A stretch of DNA of 64,000 nucleotides from Pipra filicauda (taxonomy: Eukaryota > Chordata > Aves > Passeriformes > Pipridae): assembly GCF_003945595.2 (NCBI RefSeq), contig NW_024104284.1:1797377-1861376 (forward strand), in the 5' to 3' direction. Shown piece after piece: positions 11,660-24,050 of the stretch. Each line of letters begins with the position of its first letter. Positions within the stretch are counted from its first letter, which is position 1. Both the position numbers and the translations under genes were made by a program. The notes below the pieces were generated by a model. That model had not been told where the DNA came from, did not search any database, and saw only the letters and a program-made list of their open reading frames with translations.

Positions 11660-14600
11660 ATATTAGGACATCCTAGTGAGCACTCAGAAATCAAATGTTT
11701 TCACCAGAAGCATTTTCACTCCACCAGATCTGGTAGTGGATGTGTGTCCTGGTCCCATTTTAGCCTTATGCACTGTTTCCTGCCCCTCCTCGTGACTGTG
11801 TTTTCATAAGACGAGGTTGGGTGCACCATGAAAAATGAACTGGGCAATCTTACCCACAGAAATAAATGTGAAGTTCTAAAAAAAAACAATAGCAAAGAAA
11901 GAAAGAGATATCCGTAGCAAATACCAACCAGACTGAAGTCTGCTCCAATAGTCAGATCGTACACATTTGTTACAGTTCTATTTCGCTATTTTTAAATGGG
12001 AGAATTCAGTCCAATATCACAAACATACAGATCCAAACAGTTTCTTAACTTCTGGTTGCATTTAGTTTCTTATGGTAAATATTGTATTTTATAAATACTT
12101 TTGGTAGCCAACATTTGACCCTCAGGTCAATCCTTATACATGCTTCAGTGAACCTCTTACTAATTTACTGTAATCTGAATTTTAGATTGATATATTCTGC
12201 TGCCTAATGGTGTGCATGGATTTAATTCTAAATGATGTACGAAAAATTTACTCAAAATGCTGTAGCTGCGCCAATAATATTAGCTTCTTCAGTCTGTTGA
12301 ATTCTGAAAGAATCAATGCAGTTTGTTACGTGCTTGTATGTGTAGTTTTGGATGAAATAAGTATGTTGAAGAGAGAGTCTTTTAATTAGAGTAGCTGACA
12401 GAGATGAGAGATCTTGGACTGAAAGATAATCTGCTTGATGAGTGTATTATAGAGAGAATAGATGAGGGTTTGATGTGCTCTTTAGGAAGCATTCTTAGTA
12501 CTTGTTAACACGTAATGCTGGGACAAGTTTTATTAAAATACTGTGTCACTGATGTTAGTAATGTCTGTATGAAGAATATGCTATTCTGAAATACTTCTCT
12601 TTTCCAAAAGCAAATTAATTTCCTTTGATGATGATGAGATGCTTTGAGGATGAGAGCTGGTATGTCTGACTCACAGGTGTCCCCTCTCAGACTGATTTCT
12701 GTTGTTATTTGAAAATAAATTTTTTAGTTTAAGCATGTATGAAATTGAAAGGAAAAACCTAATCTTAGAAATATGCATTATTGCACTGAATCCCTGATAG
12801 CTTGTCTGAAGCATCTCAGCAATAGTGCATTCACATTAATGTAACTTCATCTATTTCCTCCCTAATTTGATTTAAAACCAAACCCTAAGCCTTACCTAAA
12901 GCCCATGTTCCTGAGAAGAAGTCTGTGTGTGACAGAGAAGGGGTTAACAGAGCACAGTTGCTGGCAGGGTTTTACTGCTGCCAATCTTTCATGGAGGTGT
13001 CCTCCCTGAGGGCTTTACTGGAAAGGCACAGTGCAGCTGCAAAGGGCAGGGTGCAGGCACAGATGTCCTCTGCTTGTGAAGTCAAGCTGAAAGCCAGCAT
13101 GCAAACTGCGGGAGAGGCTGTGTCAGTCACTGCGAAAAGGAAGCACAACTGCAAATCTCTTTGATGCCTTTGCCCCTCTCTCTTTAAAAAGGAAGATGGG
13201 AGGAAAACCTTCAAAAGCTTGAACGTTTCCTCATATTCTAGTTGTGTGAAAAGGAGTGTTATTCCTCGGGAACTAGGCTGAACTCGAGTGGTCCTGTCAG
13301 GAGGAGTAATGCTTCAAAGGCATTTGCTAATTGTAGATCCTTGTGGCAGATCAGTTTGCTGCAGGAGCACCCATGGTAATGCTTCCTCATTCCTACTGGG
13401 CGATAATAGACAGTTCTTCAATGCTGTGCCATAGGCAAATAGCACCTCTGGGCACAGAAATGACATTGCCCCTGCACAGAGGTACATGAGTAAAACTTAC
13501 AAGAACAATGGATGTTTTTAACTTGATTTCCCCTTTTCCTTTCCCACACATCTACAACTACAGTTTTCTTTTCCCTATTATACATGCATGAAGCAGTCAA
13601 TTAGAAGTCAAGCAAGTCTTTCTGTTTTCTTTAGGTCTAAACAGAGGAATCTCACAACATTTTTACATTTTTGCTAAAATGCTTATTTTTTAATATTACC
13701 ATAACTATTGTTTTAAAACTTCTCTAGCAAAATCTCCCCTCCAGAGAGATGTTCACCTAAGTGTCTTGAGATTTGCATGTTTATAGCTGAAGGGCAGCCA
13801 AATGTTGTCTGTGGTGTGCATTGCTGTAACATTGATTTAGCATGTAAGAAAAAAGAAGATGCTTTTTTCAGTGGATGGAAAACCCTGATAAATTTATTCA
13901 ATGATGTCAAATACTTTGGCATTCTTTGTTTGGTGAGTTGTCACAGATAAGGTAGATGTCATGGGCTTAAGGGTGCTATTTTGAAACACAGTTCTTAAAG
14001 GAGATTTACAGTAGTCTAAAAAAATGGGAATGAGATAACAGATCAAAATGAAGATATCAAACACAGAGCCAAGTTGTGTCTGAACAGCAAAAGCCATCTT
14101 TTCTTCCCCACAAAATCTGTAGTTGCAGTTGTGTCAATGTTTCTTTTGCACAATAGTATCTCACTATTGCCCTTTAACCATAGGAAACCCTCAAAGCCGC
14201 CAGGCTTGGTGATGATGAGAGCTCAGCCTCTGCACAGCAGCAAGTGCTGCATGAAGCCTTGTCGCAGAACAGCACCGGGCTCTTCACAAGGGCTTGCTTC
14301 AGGGGCAGCTGTCTTGGGGACAGCCTGTCCTGGGGACAGAGTGGAGTGTCGGAGCTCTGACTGGCTTGTCATGGCCTGTCAAAGGAAGGAAACCTGTATC
14401 AGCAGCAAGATGCATGTTAGTTGGAATAACACATGTGATTTAGATAACTAAATTGCATGCTGTGTAAGTAACTTAATATTTCAGATGTAGAACTGGCATT
14501 ATTTCATATGGTAAGGACGCGAAGAAGAAAAAAAAAGGAATAGGCAGTCCAAATCACCAGATGATTTCCCTAAGGCTAGAAGAGATCATAAGAAAAGAAG

Positions 14601-17600
14601 ACCAAGGACAAGGTAGGTAATAAGAGAAATATAGTCACCGAGTATCTCAATATGTTGAAATTCTAGTGCATGTTAGGGTTTTGGTTCCTAAAAGCCATGG
14701 CGTTATTACTCAATTCTTCTTAAAAATCCTTAGCTTGGTATCTCACATAGCTTTTATTTCTGTTGTCAGACCTTTTGGTCAAAGATGGCGGCCATGTGAT
14801 TTCATACAGCTTTCCATTCATAGCAGGGAACTTCGGCATAGTGACAGCCATCTCCTGAGAGAGGAGGTCTGATGACTAACCTACTTGTGAGTGAGATTAT
14901 TCCTTCTGTGAAAGCAAAGCAGTGTTTTCTCCAACTGTGTAGGTCAGAATTTTAAACTAAGCTGGGGACAGCTGTTCCCTCATGTTTACTGACAGCTCAT
15001 GTGTATGTGTTAGGCATGTGCATACAGAAGTTACTCTGCAAAGTGAGGTGGTAAGTCACACAAGCATGTCACCACAGCAGCCTGAAAACTAGGTACACTA
15101 CAGAGGGGTTTATATTGTGCTTGAGAATATATTACATTCTCAGCTTTTTTGTTGTGTAAATCACTCCTAGTAAAGATTTAGTGCCACAAGCTTACCTCTG
15201 GGGTGAAAACTCATGTATTAAAGAAAGCATGAGAGTTTTGTTGTATTTGGGGAGTAAAGTTAATGAGCCTTGCTTACAAATTAAATGCAGACAAGTAGAT
15301 GTATATTCCCATCTGTCTCTAATGTCATTGTTTTAGTACTGAGTTCCGTGTAATATTGAGTGATATGAGACTTACAGTCATTTGACAGGGCAGAGAAGCC
15401 CTGTTGTATAAATGTGGACCTGAGGTACGCTGTATCTACTTTAAGGTCACACAGAAAGTCTGTGACAAAGCGGGAAGCTGGATCCAAATCTTTCATGTCC
15501 TAAACAGCCCCCTGCATCTGGAGCCTTTTTTTTTTCTGTGGAAATTTGGTCTTACGTATTTTAAATTTAAAGCAGGTAGAGTTTATCATCCAGTACCATT
15601 ACTAATTAAATAATGTTCTCGTTTAATAATCCTGGCAGAGATTTACAAGCTTACAAGCCTTAGGGACTCAGATGTCTTGTTTCTATTCCTTTTAATGGGA
15701 AATAAGCTATTTTAGCCCATATATTGTGGGTGTATCTGTGTAATGGTGCATGTCAGTTGGTCCCAGAGTCTTTTGACATGTTTAGTTCAGTGCTATTGTT
15801 TAAAAGAAAAGTTATAGATTACACTATCCTTATAGAATTTATCAACTACTTATTATAGTAACCATTTGCCTTTGATCAAATTTCTACAGCGTAGCTTGAA
15901 AAGTGAATTAATATTTAATTTAAATCAATAAAAAAGACTTTGTGGGTGAAAAAAAAATGCTAAAAGCGGAGATAAAAGAGTAAGAAAGTCTCCAAATGTG
16001 TCCAGATTTTGCTGTAGATATTTATCCAAAGTCATTGATTCTTAATTCCATCCTGATCTTTTGGCTTGAAAATTCCTTTTGTTCGGTAAGGAGATGTGAA
16101 GCATCTCCTCTGAGGTGCTGCAACCTGCCTACTCTTCAGACAAGCTAAGTTTAAAATCGGTGCAGTGAGCTCCCTCCAGATTCTGAAATGGGTTGCAGGG
16201 CAAAAAATTACTAAGTTGGTTCCAGATGCTCTGCCAAGACTGGAAACTAGACTGTTGCATCACCCTTTGTTGCAACCCTCATATTAACTCATCTTGGTAA
16301 GAGTCAAGGCTTATTAACTTGGATGCAGGGCCACACTGACAGCCTCAGTGTTGCTGTGCATTGTGGAGGGACCAGCATGATCAGTGATACTTGATTTCAG
16401 CATGAAGTTCCATCCTATCAGATCTGTGTCTTCCAAATTTTTTGTTTAACATGTTGTAAAGGAAAAGAAGCAAAGTTTACTGCAGGTGGACAAGAGAAGG
16501 GCTGAGGCTATTGTGTATTAAGTCAAGACAACAATTTCAACAGTAAATAATTTGTCAGACCTGTCCTGCAGCTACAATCTGGAAGGAGACATTTGTTTCC
16601 TATCCACTGTGACTTGTAGTCACAATTCGTCTTCATTACAGTAGAGCTGCACCAACCAGTAGAGAATCTCTGTGTGCATCCCACCAATCTCAAACACCTT
16701 GTAGGAGCAGCAGGTGTTGGGTGGGAGGGAGGAAGAACATCTGGGTGTGGCAAATGACACTGAGCAGAGCCGTGGTTACACTAGTCAGTGCCATTAGAGC
16801 ACACCAGCTGGGCTGCTGGAGGTTCCACAGCACTTGACATTTTCTTAGGCCGTATGTATAAATCTTCTGTGAATTGAGTTAACTTTTCTTCATTTTCTCT
16901 TTACCTCGTTCCAGTTTCTCACTCCTGTATGGCTCAGAAAATGTCCAAAGTGGGCATTCTGAAAAACAATGGTGCAAGAGGTAATATTTAATAAAGTCTT
17001 CACCTAGCATTGCATTGAGTTATTTCTCTGTATCACAAACAAGTGAACTGAAGACATTATAGAAATTGTTTTCAAACAAAGTGGGGGAAATACGTCATGT
17101 GAAGGACACAAAATCCAGGTGATCATCTGCTCAAGAGAAAGTTAAAAAAAAAATACCTTCTTAATTAAAAATAAGACAGATAATTTAAAACACAGTGCTA
17201 GCATCTCCCTCTTATACTCTTTCCCTTTCACTGTGTGCTTTCAGATGTGTGATAAAGAGCTGGGTGAGCCATTTCTGTACCGTGGCAAGGGCATTTTCAC
17301 CTATGTTATGGGAAAGCTTGCAGTCCTTTTTCACATCCCCACCACTGCAGCGTGCTGGGAGTTTTCTGAGTGAGAGGGCACTGCTGTGTGCATTTTGGAT
17401 ATTTGAAGGTCAAATGGCCCCTGAGCTGAGTTTTGTGTTTGCTTGCTTTGTTTAGTCAGTCTGTGTGTCCTTGTACTGTTCATATCCAAACAGTTGTTCG
17501 AACAAGGTGCGACTGTAGGGGCTTCTTGTTGCTCTGCAGCCTGAAGGGGAAGCAGTTGCCCTGCCCAGCTCTGAAATGAAGTTAATTAGTAGAAATGTAG

Positions 17601-19890
17601 TTATAAAAAGACACCCAAGGGAAATGTCAAGAAAAATGCAACATCCGTCCCTCCCTCCCTCTGCACATCACAGCAGCTACCCTCGTTATGACGCTATTGA
17701 CAAAGCACAGCTGGGACCCGTGTCCAACAGTGCAGAAGATGAAACTGCTGCTCCTGTACAGCTGATTAGCATCTCTCCTGCACCGCTGGGTCCACACAAG
17801 ATAACACTGTTTTTCTTCAGTAAAGCCAAGTTTTGTTGTGTTTTCAGGACTTTGGTTTTTTGTTGTTTTGTGTGGTGGGTTTTTCGGGGATGTTTTTATG
17901 TGGCTTTAAAGCATTTAGCTACTAGGCTTTCTCAAGGTCATAAAATGTTTTCCTTGAGAAATAAAGGAAAATGTTTTTTCTTTTGAGTGCTAGTGTGAAT
18001 CACTGACAAATAGCAAAGAAATCAGCCTTCATTAATCATAGTCCTTGTGCAAATCAAATACTGAGCAGGTGCATGTTAGGGAGTGTCTTATGTCAGGTCT
18101 GCTTTCAGACAGGGCTAATGTGGAAGCCTTTCTTGTTGCTCTGCACAGTAGTGCTCATTCTGCCTTACAGATGCTAATTTCATTAGGGGTTAGCTAAACA
18201 CCAAGATTGGTTTGGCAGGCCATTACCCCTTTGCTTCCAATCCCTGCAGCTTCTCAGATGGATGTAAGTTGGCAATCATGAAGAACAAGTTGAAGACTGG
18301 AGAGAATATGACAGTCCAGTAACTTCCCCCCTCACTCCCTCTATCAGGAGGTACACCTCGCATTTTTCAAAACGATTTCATCAATAAAATTTGTATTTTT
18401 TTGTACTGGATTTAGAATAGAAGAAATCCTTTCAGTAGCAATATAGCAACACTGGCAATACTGTAAGGGGAGCTTATGTTTTTGTAGCTGAAGTCTTGTG
18501 TTTCAAATGTTCTTTCTTCCCACTGATTTCATAAAAATTCTGTTGCAGAAGTCTAGAGATACTGAAATATGGCAATTGTTAGAGGACTTCATTATATACT
18601 GAACTAGTGAAGCAAAGGCAGTATGTGATTAGGAAATTTGCTAAAGAAAAATAATCTTAGTTGTTTGTTCTTTATAATCAAATGTCTTTGGACAAATGTC
18701 TTTCAGTGCCTGTGTAGAGATTTTTAGAAGAGTGAGTAAGGGAATATTTATTACCCAGCAGACTGTAGTATTTTAGTACAATAAACAAAAATCAAGGAAG
18801 GTATCAATCTAAAAAATGAAATAAATGTTTTTTCCTGTATCTTATGGCATTTAAGAAATGTCACTTGACAAAATGTGTGGCAGTTTGGTTTGTCTAACAA
18901 TAGGAAATAAAGTGATCTGTGTGAGGGAAAATGATACTGTGTCTGGCTCTTTAGTCTAACAACTTGTGCAAATAAAAGGGGAATCAAAGGAACATTTCAA
19001 GTGTCAGCAGTTCATGTGATAGGGAGTAATCTCATTCACCAGTATTTTGCAATTTTACATGCTTAGAGACATTGTATAAAGCCGAAAAATACCCTCAACA
19101 AGATCTTACATATAATTTCTGGAGACAAAAGAGCTATAGAAGGCACGAGAGGTTTCCTACAGCAACCCCATAAGGAGAGTAGTAACATAGTCGCAGTTCT
19201 GCAGCAGTGTTGTTGGGTGGGTGACAGGACCAACACCCTGATCTGCTCCTCGCTGGTGGCCCATGGAGCCCCAGCCCAGGAGACAAGCCACAGTCCTGCC
19301 CTGGCATAAGCCCTGTTTTCCCGTCGAGTCTAGCTTTCAAACCATGAGTCCTGTCTTTCTATACATATGCATATATTTATCTATACATTTGTGTTGTATG
19401 TAGGTATATGTATATATTCAGATATAATCCTTATCAACAGTTCCCAGCACTTATCTTATGGAGAGGAAGAAAAAACATAAGCAATTGCTTCAGCAATGTT
19501 TTTGATATAAATCCCAAAGGTGTCCCACTTTGTAATACTTTTTCCATAAGTGCTTGGTACCTAAACTGTTACTCCAGCTTTTTCAGTTACTGCTGAAATA
19601 GAATTATGTAGAAGGAGTGTTTTTTCCAGATTTTGGTTTTTTTTACTTTTAAAAAAGTATAAAGAATGGAAGAGGAATACATGAACCATCTAAACTAACT
19701 CTGAACTGTTTCACATTAATTGAATTTTACTTAGGTGTCTCAAATCATTCGGGTACTGATTTTGAGACATTCCACACATTTTAGAAAAGTTGGCATAGCT
19801 GGATTACTCTGTAACATTGCTAAATACAAAATCTGTAACAGGCTAAGATTGAATTCAGTCCTTCTTTGTGTCAGTTGAGTATCTGGTACT
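11660..19890. other. intronic sequence, no recognised gene or mobile element
   Basis: Mostly AT-rich unique-looking sequence. Two locally GC-richer patches occur at about 12900-13200 and 14190-14370; neither encodes anything I recognise. The longest frames (125 codons at 14074-14451, 136 codons at 17576-17986) lack recognisable domains and end or start without exon-like borders. A small tandem duplication is listed separately. Confidence 0.6.
14309..14340 (+). repeat. 16-bp tandem duplication (2 copies)
   Basis: CTGTCTTGGGGACAGC is followed directly by CTGTCCTGGGGACAGA, two differences in sixteen. Each copy is itself nearly palindromic (CTGTC...GACAG), so the pair may form two small hairpins. 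Confidence 0.8.
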
Positions 19891-19899
19891 TTGAGCTGA

Positions 19900-19919
19900 A
19901 CTGGGTCTCCAGACCCAGT
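19900..19919. repeat. perfect 9-bp-arm palindrome
   Basis: ACTGGGTCT and AGACCCAGT are exact reverse complements separated by CC. The 20-bp structure stands in unremarkable intron. Confidence 0.85.
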
Positions 19920-20636
19920 CCTGTTGCAGGAGAGCTAAGGATTCATCCCTTTTGCCTCCAGCACCCAAACTAAGGTGCCTCAGTCAGTAGTCTGATTGTC
20001 TCCAGCTCCATCCCATAGCCAGGAAGAACGGGCTCAGTGGGATTGAGCGCAGCCTTAGGTAATGTCCCTCTCCACTGACTGTAGAAGGAGTTCAAGACTC
20101 AGGTAAGCACCCTTGTTCAGCAGTATGGACCTTGGGCAGAACACCTGCATCTTCCAGTGCAGCATCACCAAATACAGTTCTCAAAAGCTTAAAAGCAGCA
20201 TGTCTGATTTCAGCAGAGGGATGAGGAAGGGAAGACAAAACAGATTTTGTTGTCCTGCTCCAAATTTACTGTATTAGTTCGAGCAACATCTCAATTTTTT
20301 CATCCTGTGAAGCAGCAAGGTCAGTTGTCTGCATAGCCAAATCCAGGCACAAAGCTTTGAGGGTTCTTTGCAAACAGCATCTTCAGCTTGTGCGGAAAGA
20401 AATGGGTATTCAGTTTTTCTCAGTAGATATCTATCATCTGATGAGCTACAGTGTCTTACTTAAGTGCCCAGTAGCAAACAAATTGTGTTCCAAAGAAACT
20501 TAGCCAGGTATCAGAAGGCAGCAAAAGAAATATTTATGCCATGTGGGTTTTTTTAATTTTAAACGGTCCTTAGCTTCTGAAGAAAAAGTGTGCAGCCAGG
20601 CACACAAAAGTCCTTCCCAAGACCTGCAGCATTATA

Positions 20637-20721
20637 CCACTAAAGCAATAAACGTAGTGGCATACACACAATATGCCACTTCTTAGAAGCTGTCATAGTT
20701 GGTCTCCTTGAAACTATGACA
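20637..20721. repeat. cluster of three adjacent hairpin-forming inverted repeats
   Basis: Three perfect inverted repeats fall within 85 bases: CCACTA (20637-20642) with TAGTGG (20655-20660); AGTGGCATA (20656-20664) with TATGCCACT (20672-20680); TGTCATAGTT (20691-20700) with AACTATGACA (20712-20721). The first two overlap and are mutually exclusive as stems. Confidence 0.75.
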
Positions 20722-21258
20722 ATCAATATAAAAAAATCATTATCACATTATCTGCAGAATAAGTACTTGTTCTTTTCATCACATTATGTTACTTGTGGAT
20801 TATATTTTATAGATATTATTTGGTTATATTCTTTATATGTACATATTGTTTTATCTGAACTTAAGCATGTACCTTGGTGAAACAGAGATGAGATACAACA
20901 CTTTTTTGTGATCCGCCTTCTGTAAAATAAGCAAACTGTGAACCACCTCTTTTCAGGTGAACAGTGAACCATCTCTTTCTTAGATTCTTGAAATCTGAGG
21001 TTGAACTCCGTTCTGCTGATAGTTTCATATAGATGAGATAGATTTTGTAATTCATCCGCTTTAAGATAAAATTGCAGTTTCAAACAACTGACTCAAAACA
21101 TGTTGGATTCTAATCAGGAGAATAGTGCTATTAAATGGTCTTCATAGGCACAGAAACAGAAAATAAATCAAAAAAGTTTTCACCACACCATGTGTAAAAT
21201 TAGAACAGAGTCAAAGACGTTGTGCCAATGTCATGCCTAAGGGAAAAATGCTGAAATG

Positions 21259-21280
21259 CATTCACATATATATATGAATG
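21259..21280. repeat. TA tract within near-palindrome
   Basis: CATTCA, then an alternating ATATATATAT core, then TGAATG. The 22-bp unit is palindromic apart from one mismatched pair. Confidence 0.65.
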
Positions 21281-22054
21281 GTCTCTGGTAAGACCAGTGA
21301 CCTTATAGCCTGGTCATTCTTGCACTGTTTTATTTGTATCAGTAGCATAATATTTGAGCTTTGTGTTGTATGGTTAACTTAGGAAATGAATCTGCCCTAC
21401 CCAGAAGTAGGTAGTAGGGTATTTTTATAAATCAAATCATGTATTGGCAATGGAAATAGTACTTTCTTCTCAGTTACTACTCAAAAGTTACATTGCACAT
21501 AAAGCAGCACACCTACATGATGTTTTTGCTGATCATGGCTGTTCTCAAAGCTCCTTGTCCCAGCTCATGCTGTACATTAAATACTGAGAGTACAGCCATG
21601 TCCTTCATCCCCTGAAGTGTTTGACTTTGATTCAGTGACACAGAATCTGAAATTAATTTGATATTTTTGGGTCAGTTTTGTTTTTTTCTGAGTAGCTCAC
21701 TAATGGTTTGCTGTTGTTGGGAAGCTTCTGGCATTGGCCATCTGAGAGTTTGCTGACAGGAATAGAAAGGTAGCTCAGAGCCTGCTGAAATGCTGGTGGG
21801 ATAGTCAGCAAATCACTTTTGAGTGCTTTGAGCTGGAGCCAAGTGTTTCATATTTACATCATATTCATCTGTGGAGAATTAATCTGGTACTCCAGAAGGG
21901 TGGAAACTGCTTAAGAATCTGTTGCACTGGGTCCCAAACTGCCAGTACTGTGGATGTCATGCTTCCAGGAATAAAAGCATATGTGCTCATTTTTAATTCA
22001 GAGTCTCTAAATATGTCCTTTGCTGTGAGAGTAATTTGCTAGTCTGCACAAACT

Positions 22055-22072
22055 TTTCTGTTTCTGTTTCTG
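22055..22072 (+). repeat. (TTTCTG)3 hexamer repeat
   Basis: Three perfect copies of TTTCTG in tandem. It is a small slippage repeat. Confidence 0.8.
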
Positions 22073-23940
22073 TTGAGCAACGTAGGGGCAGACAGTGTTC
22101 CATATTTTTCTCAAGTGAATCACATTGTTATAACTTTATGCTATTGGCCATGAGATAGTTCAGATGTAGTCTCAGGACCTAACACTTCTTGTATATTGAA
22201 CTGGCAGTATAAGGCACATGAAAGAAAAGATTTCGCTCCAGCTAAAAACCTTAGTCTGCTTCTCTTGTTGACATCTAACCTAAAGAAAAAAAAAACACAA
22301 CTTATGCTAAGGGAAACAACAGAATGGTGGACAGAGATCAAGGGATATCAGACAGAAGGAAAGAATGGCAATTGGTTTGACAGCACAATAATCCCAGGAA
22401 TTGTATCTTTTTCTAATTCTGGACAAAACCTACAATTTACTACATTTTGCAAGTTGTCTTGTTCATGGTTGTTCTGACTAGATAGGACTGGCTGCTGAAC
22501 TCAAGCTCATTGTTGTGACCATGTACAGTAAAAGATGTGTGCAAGACACTGAGTCACTGAATCAGAGATATACTCTTTGTTGTGGACTAACATTCCCATT
22601 GTGGCTAAAACCAGTTAAGCTTGTTGACTTGAACAGAAATGAAGCCAATTCAAGTACAGACTTTTAAATGGGAGGAAATGCAAATATCTTGTCAAGGTTT
22701 TGTGCAAGAAAAACTAATTAGTTCTGCAGGGCTTGCCTTGTTAATTTTACTGAAAAGCCACTGTCACGAGCATAGACATGAACACACATGTAGATGTGTA
22801 CAGAAATGATGGACAACTGTTGTCTTGCCTAGTTAGTTAATAGTTTAATGGGAAAAAAGAGTAACCATTGTATCTTGTCTACTCTGGCTTTATATTGACT
22901 GAAAGATAACGGTAAAAAGAAATAGAATAAGGAGAAATTAGGGTTTACTATTCCAAAATTGGCCTCATAATGGAGTCTTGCTGTATTGTGGCTTTTAGAT
23001 GAATGGTTTCTGTTTATATGCTCTGTGGGATAATAGTTGCTGTTCCTTTTGTAAAATGTGATCCAGCCTCTCAGGAATTTGTGAAAACTTTCTTACATCC
23101 TTTAAATACTTTTAAAGAATTTAGCACAGATGTTTGAGGAAATAAAATGAGCAAGTAGCTTTCATTAGGCTTGTGAGTTACTCTTATGGCTGTTTAATGG
23201 ATACCTTCATTGTCATGGATTTGTGTCACAGTCCAAACCACCATGCTTATGATAGATCTGAAACACAGGATATGAGGTTTACAGATAGACAGACATATCA
23301 GGTGAGTGAGAAAGTGCTTTAATTTTTCAAGTTGGTGTGAAATAGGCATCTGAAGGAAAAGGCAATATTTTGCATTAGAATTTAATATTGCTTTGCACTG
23401 GTTTTTATAACATGAGTTTACTGTAAGAGCTCAGTTCTGGAAAGATAGAGTGCGGCTGAGAGCAGTGAGGTAGGACCCAAGGAAAATAACAGTAGCACTG
23501 GGTTTGGATTAGGCATTTACTTCCTGCCTCTCTGAATTTACAGCCTATTATAGGGAAGTAGAGATAGTATGCAATATGCTGCAGTATGAGAAGCTGCCAT
23601 AGAAAGACAGGTCTAAGGGCTAGAACTGAAAATTGTCATTGCCTGACAAATCCCTTCAACTAATTTACTCAGAACTGGTGTCACTGGGAGCTGCTGCTGC
23701 CTCTCCCCACCCCATACAGTTCGCTAATGGTAGACTGCAAAGGCTCTGGGCTCTGAGCTTGCTTAAAAAAAATTGTCAACACACTGAAGCAAAAGTTGTC
23801 AGCAGAAGTTCAGGAAAATCAAAAAATCTATCAAGAGCTGTTACACCTGGCAGTGTTTAGTTATCTATTAAGTAGCTGGCCATCTGAAAGTATGACTAGC
23901 AGGAGCTAAAGCAGCACTCACTCTGAGCTGCAGCATGCAA

Positions 23941-24050
23941 TGTAAACTGGAGTGCCGGGGCTTACCACCACAGCGTGTTTCGTAGCCCATCAGTGACGTC
24001 CGATAAGCACAGTCACACGTCTGTGTCAGCTAATACTATTACAAGACGCC
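23941..24050. promoter_or_regulatory. CpG-richer patch with CRE-like site (possible regulatory element)
   Basis: Seven CpG dinucleotides occur between 23956 and 24048, while the surrounding intron has very few. TGACGTCC at 23994-24001 matches the cAMP-response element at seven of eight positions. This could be an enhancer or the remnant of a CpG-rich mobile element. There is no direct evidence of activity. Confidence 0.25.

Noticed and set aside
17576..17986. 136-codon plus-strand frame
   Set aside because: The C-terminal part is driven by a T-rich run giving Phe/Cys/Trp residues. No domain was recognised.
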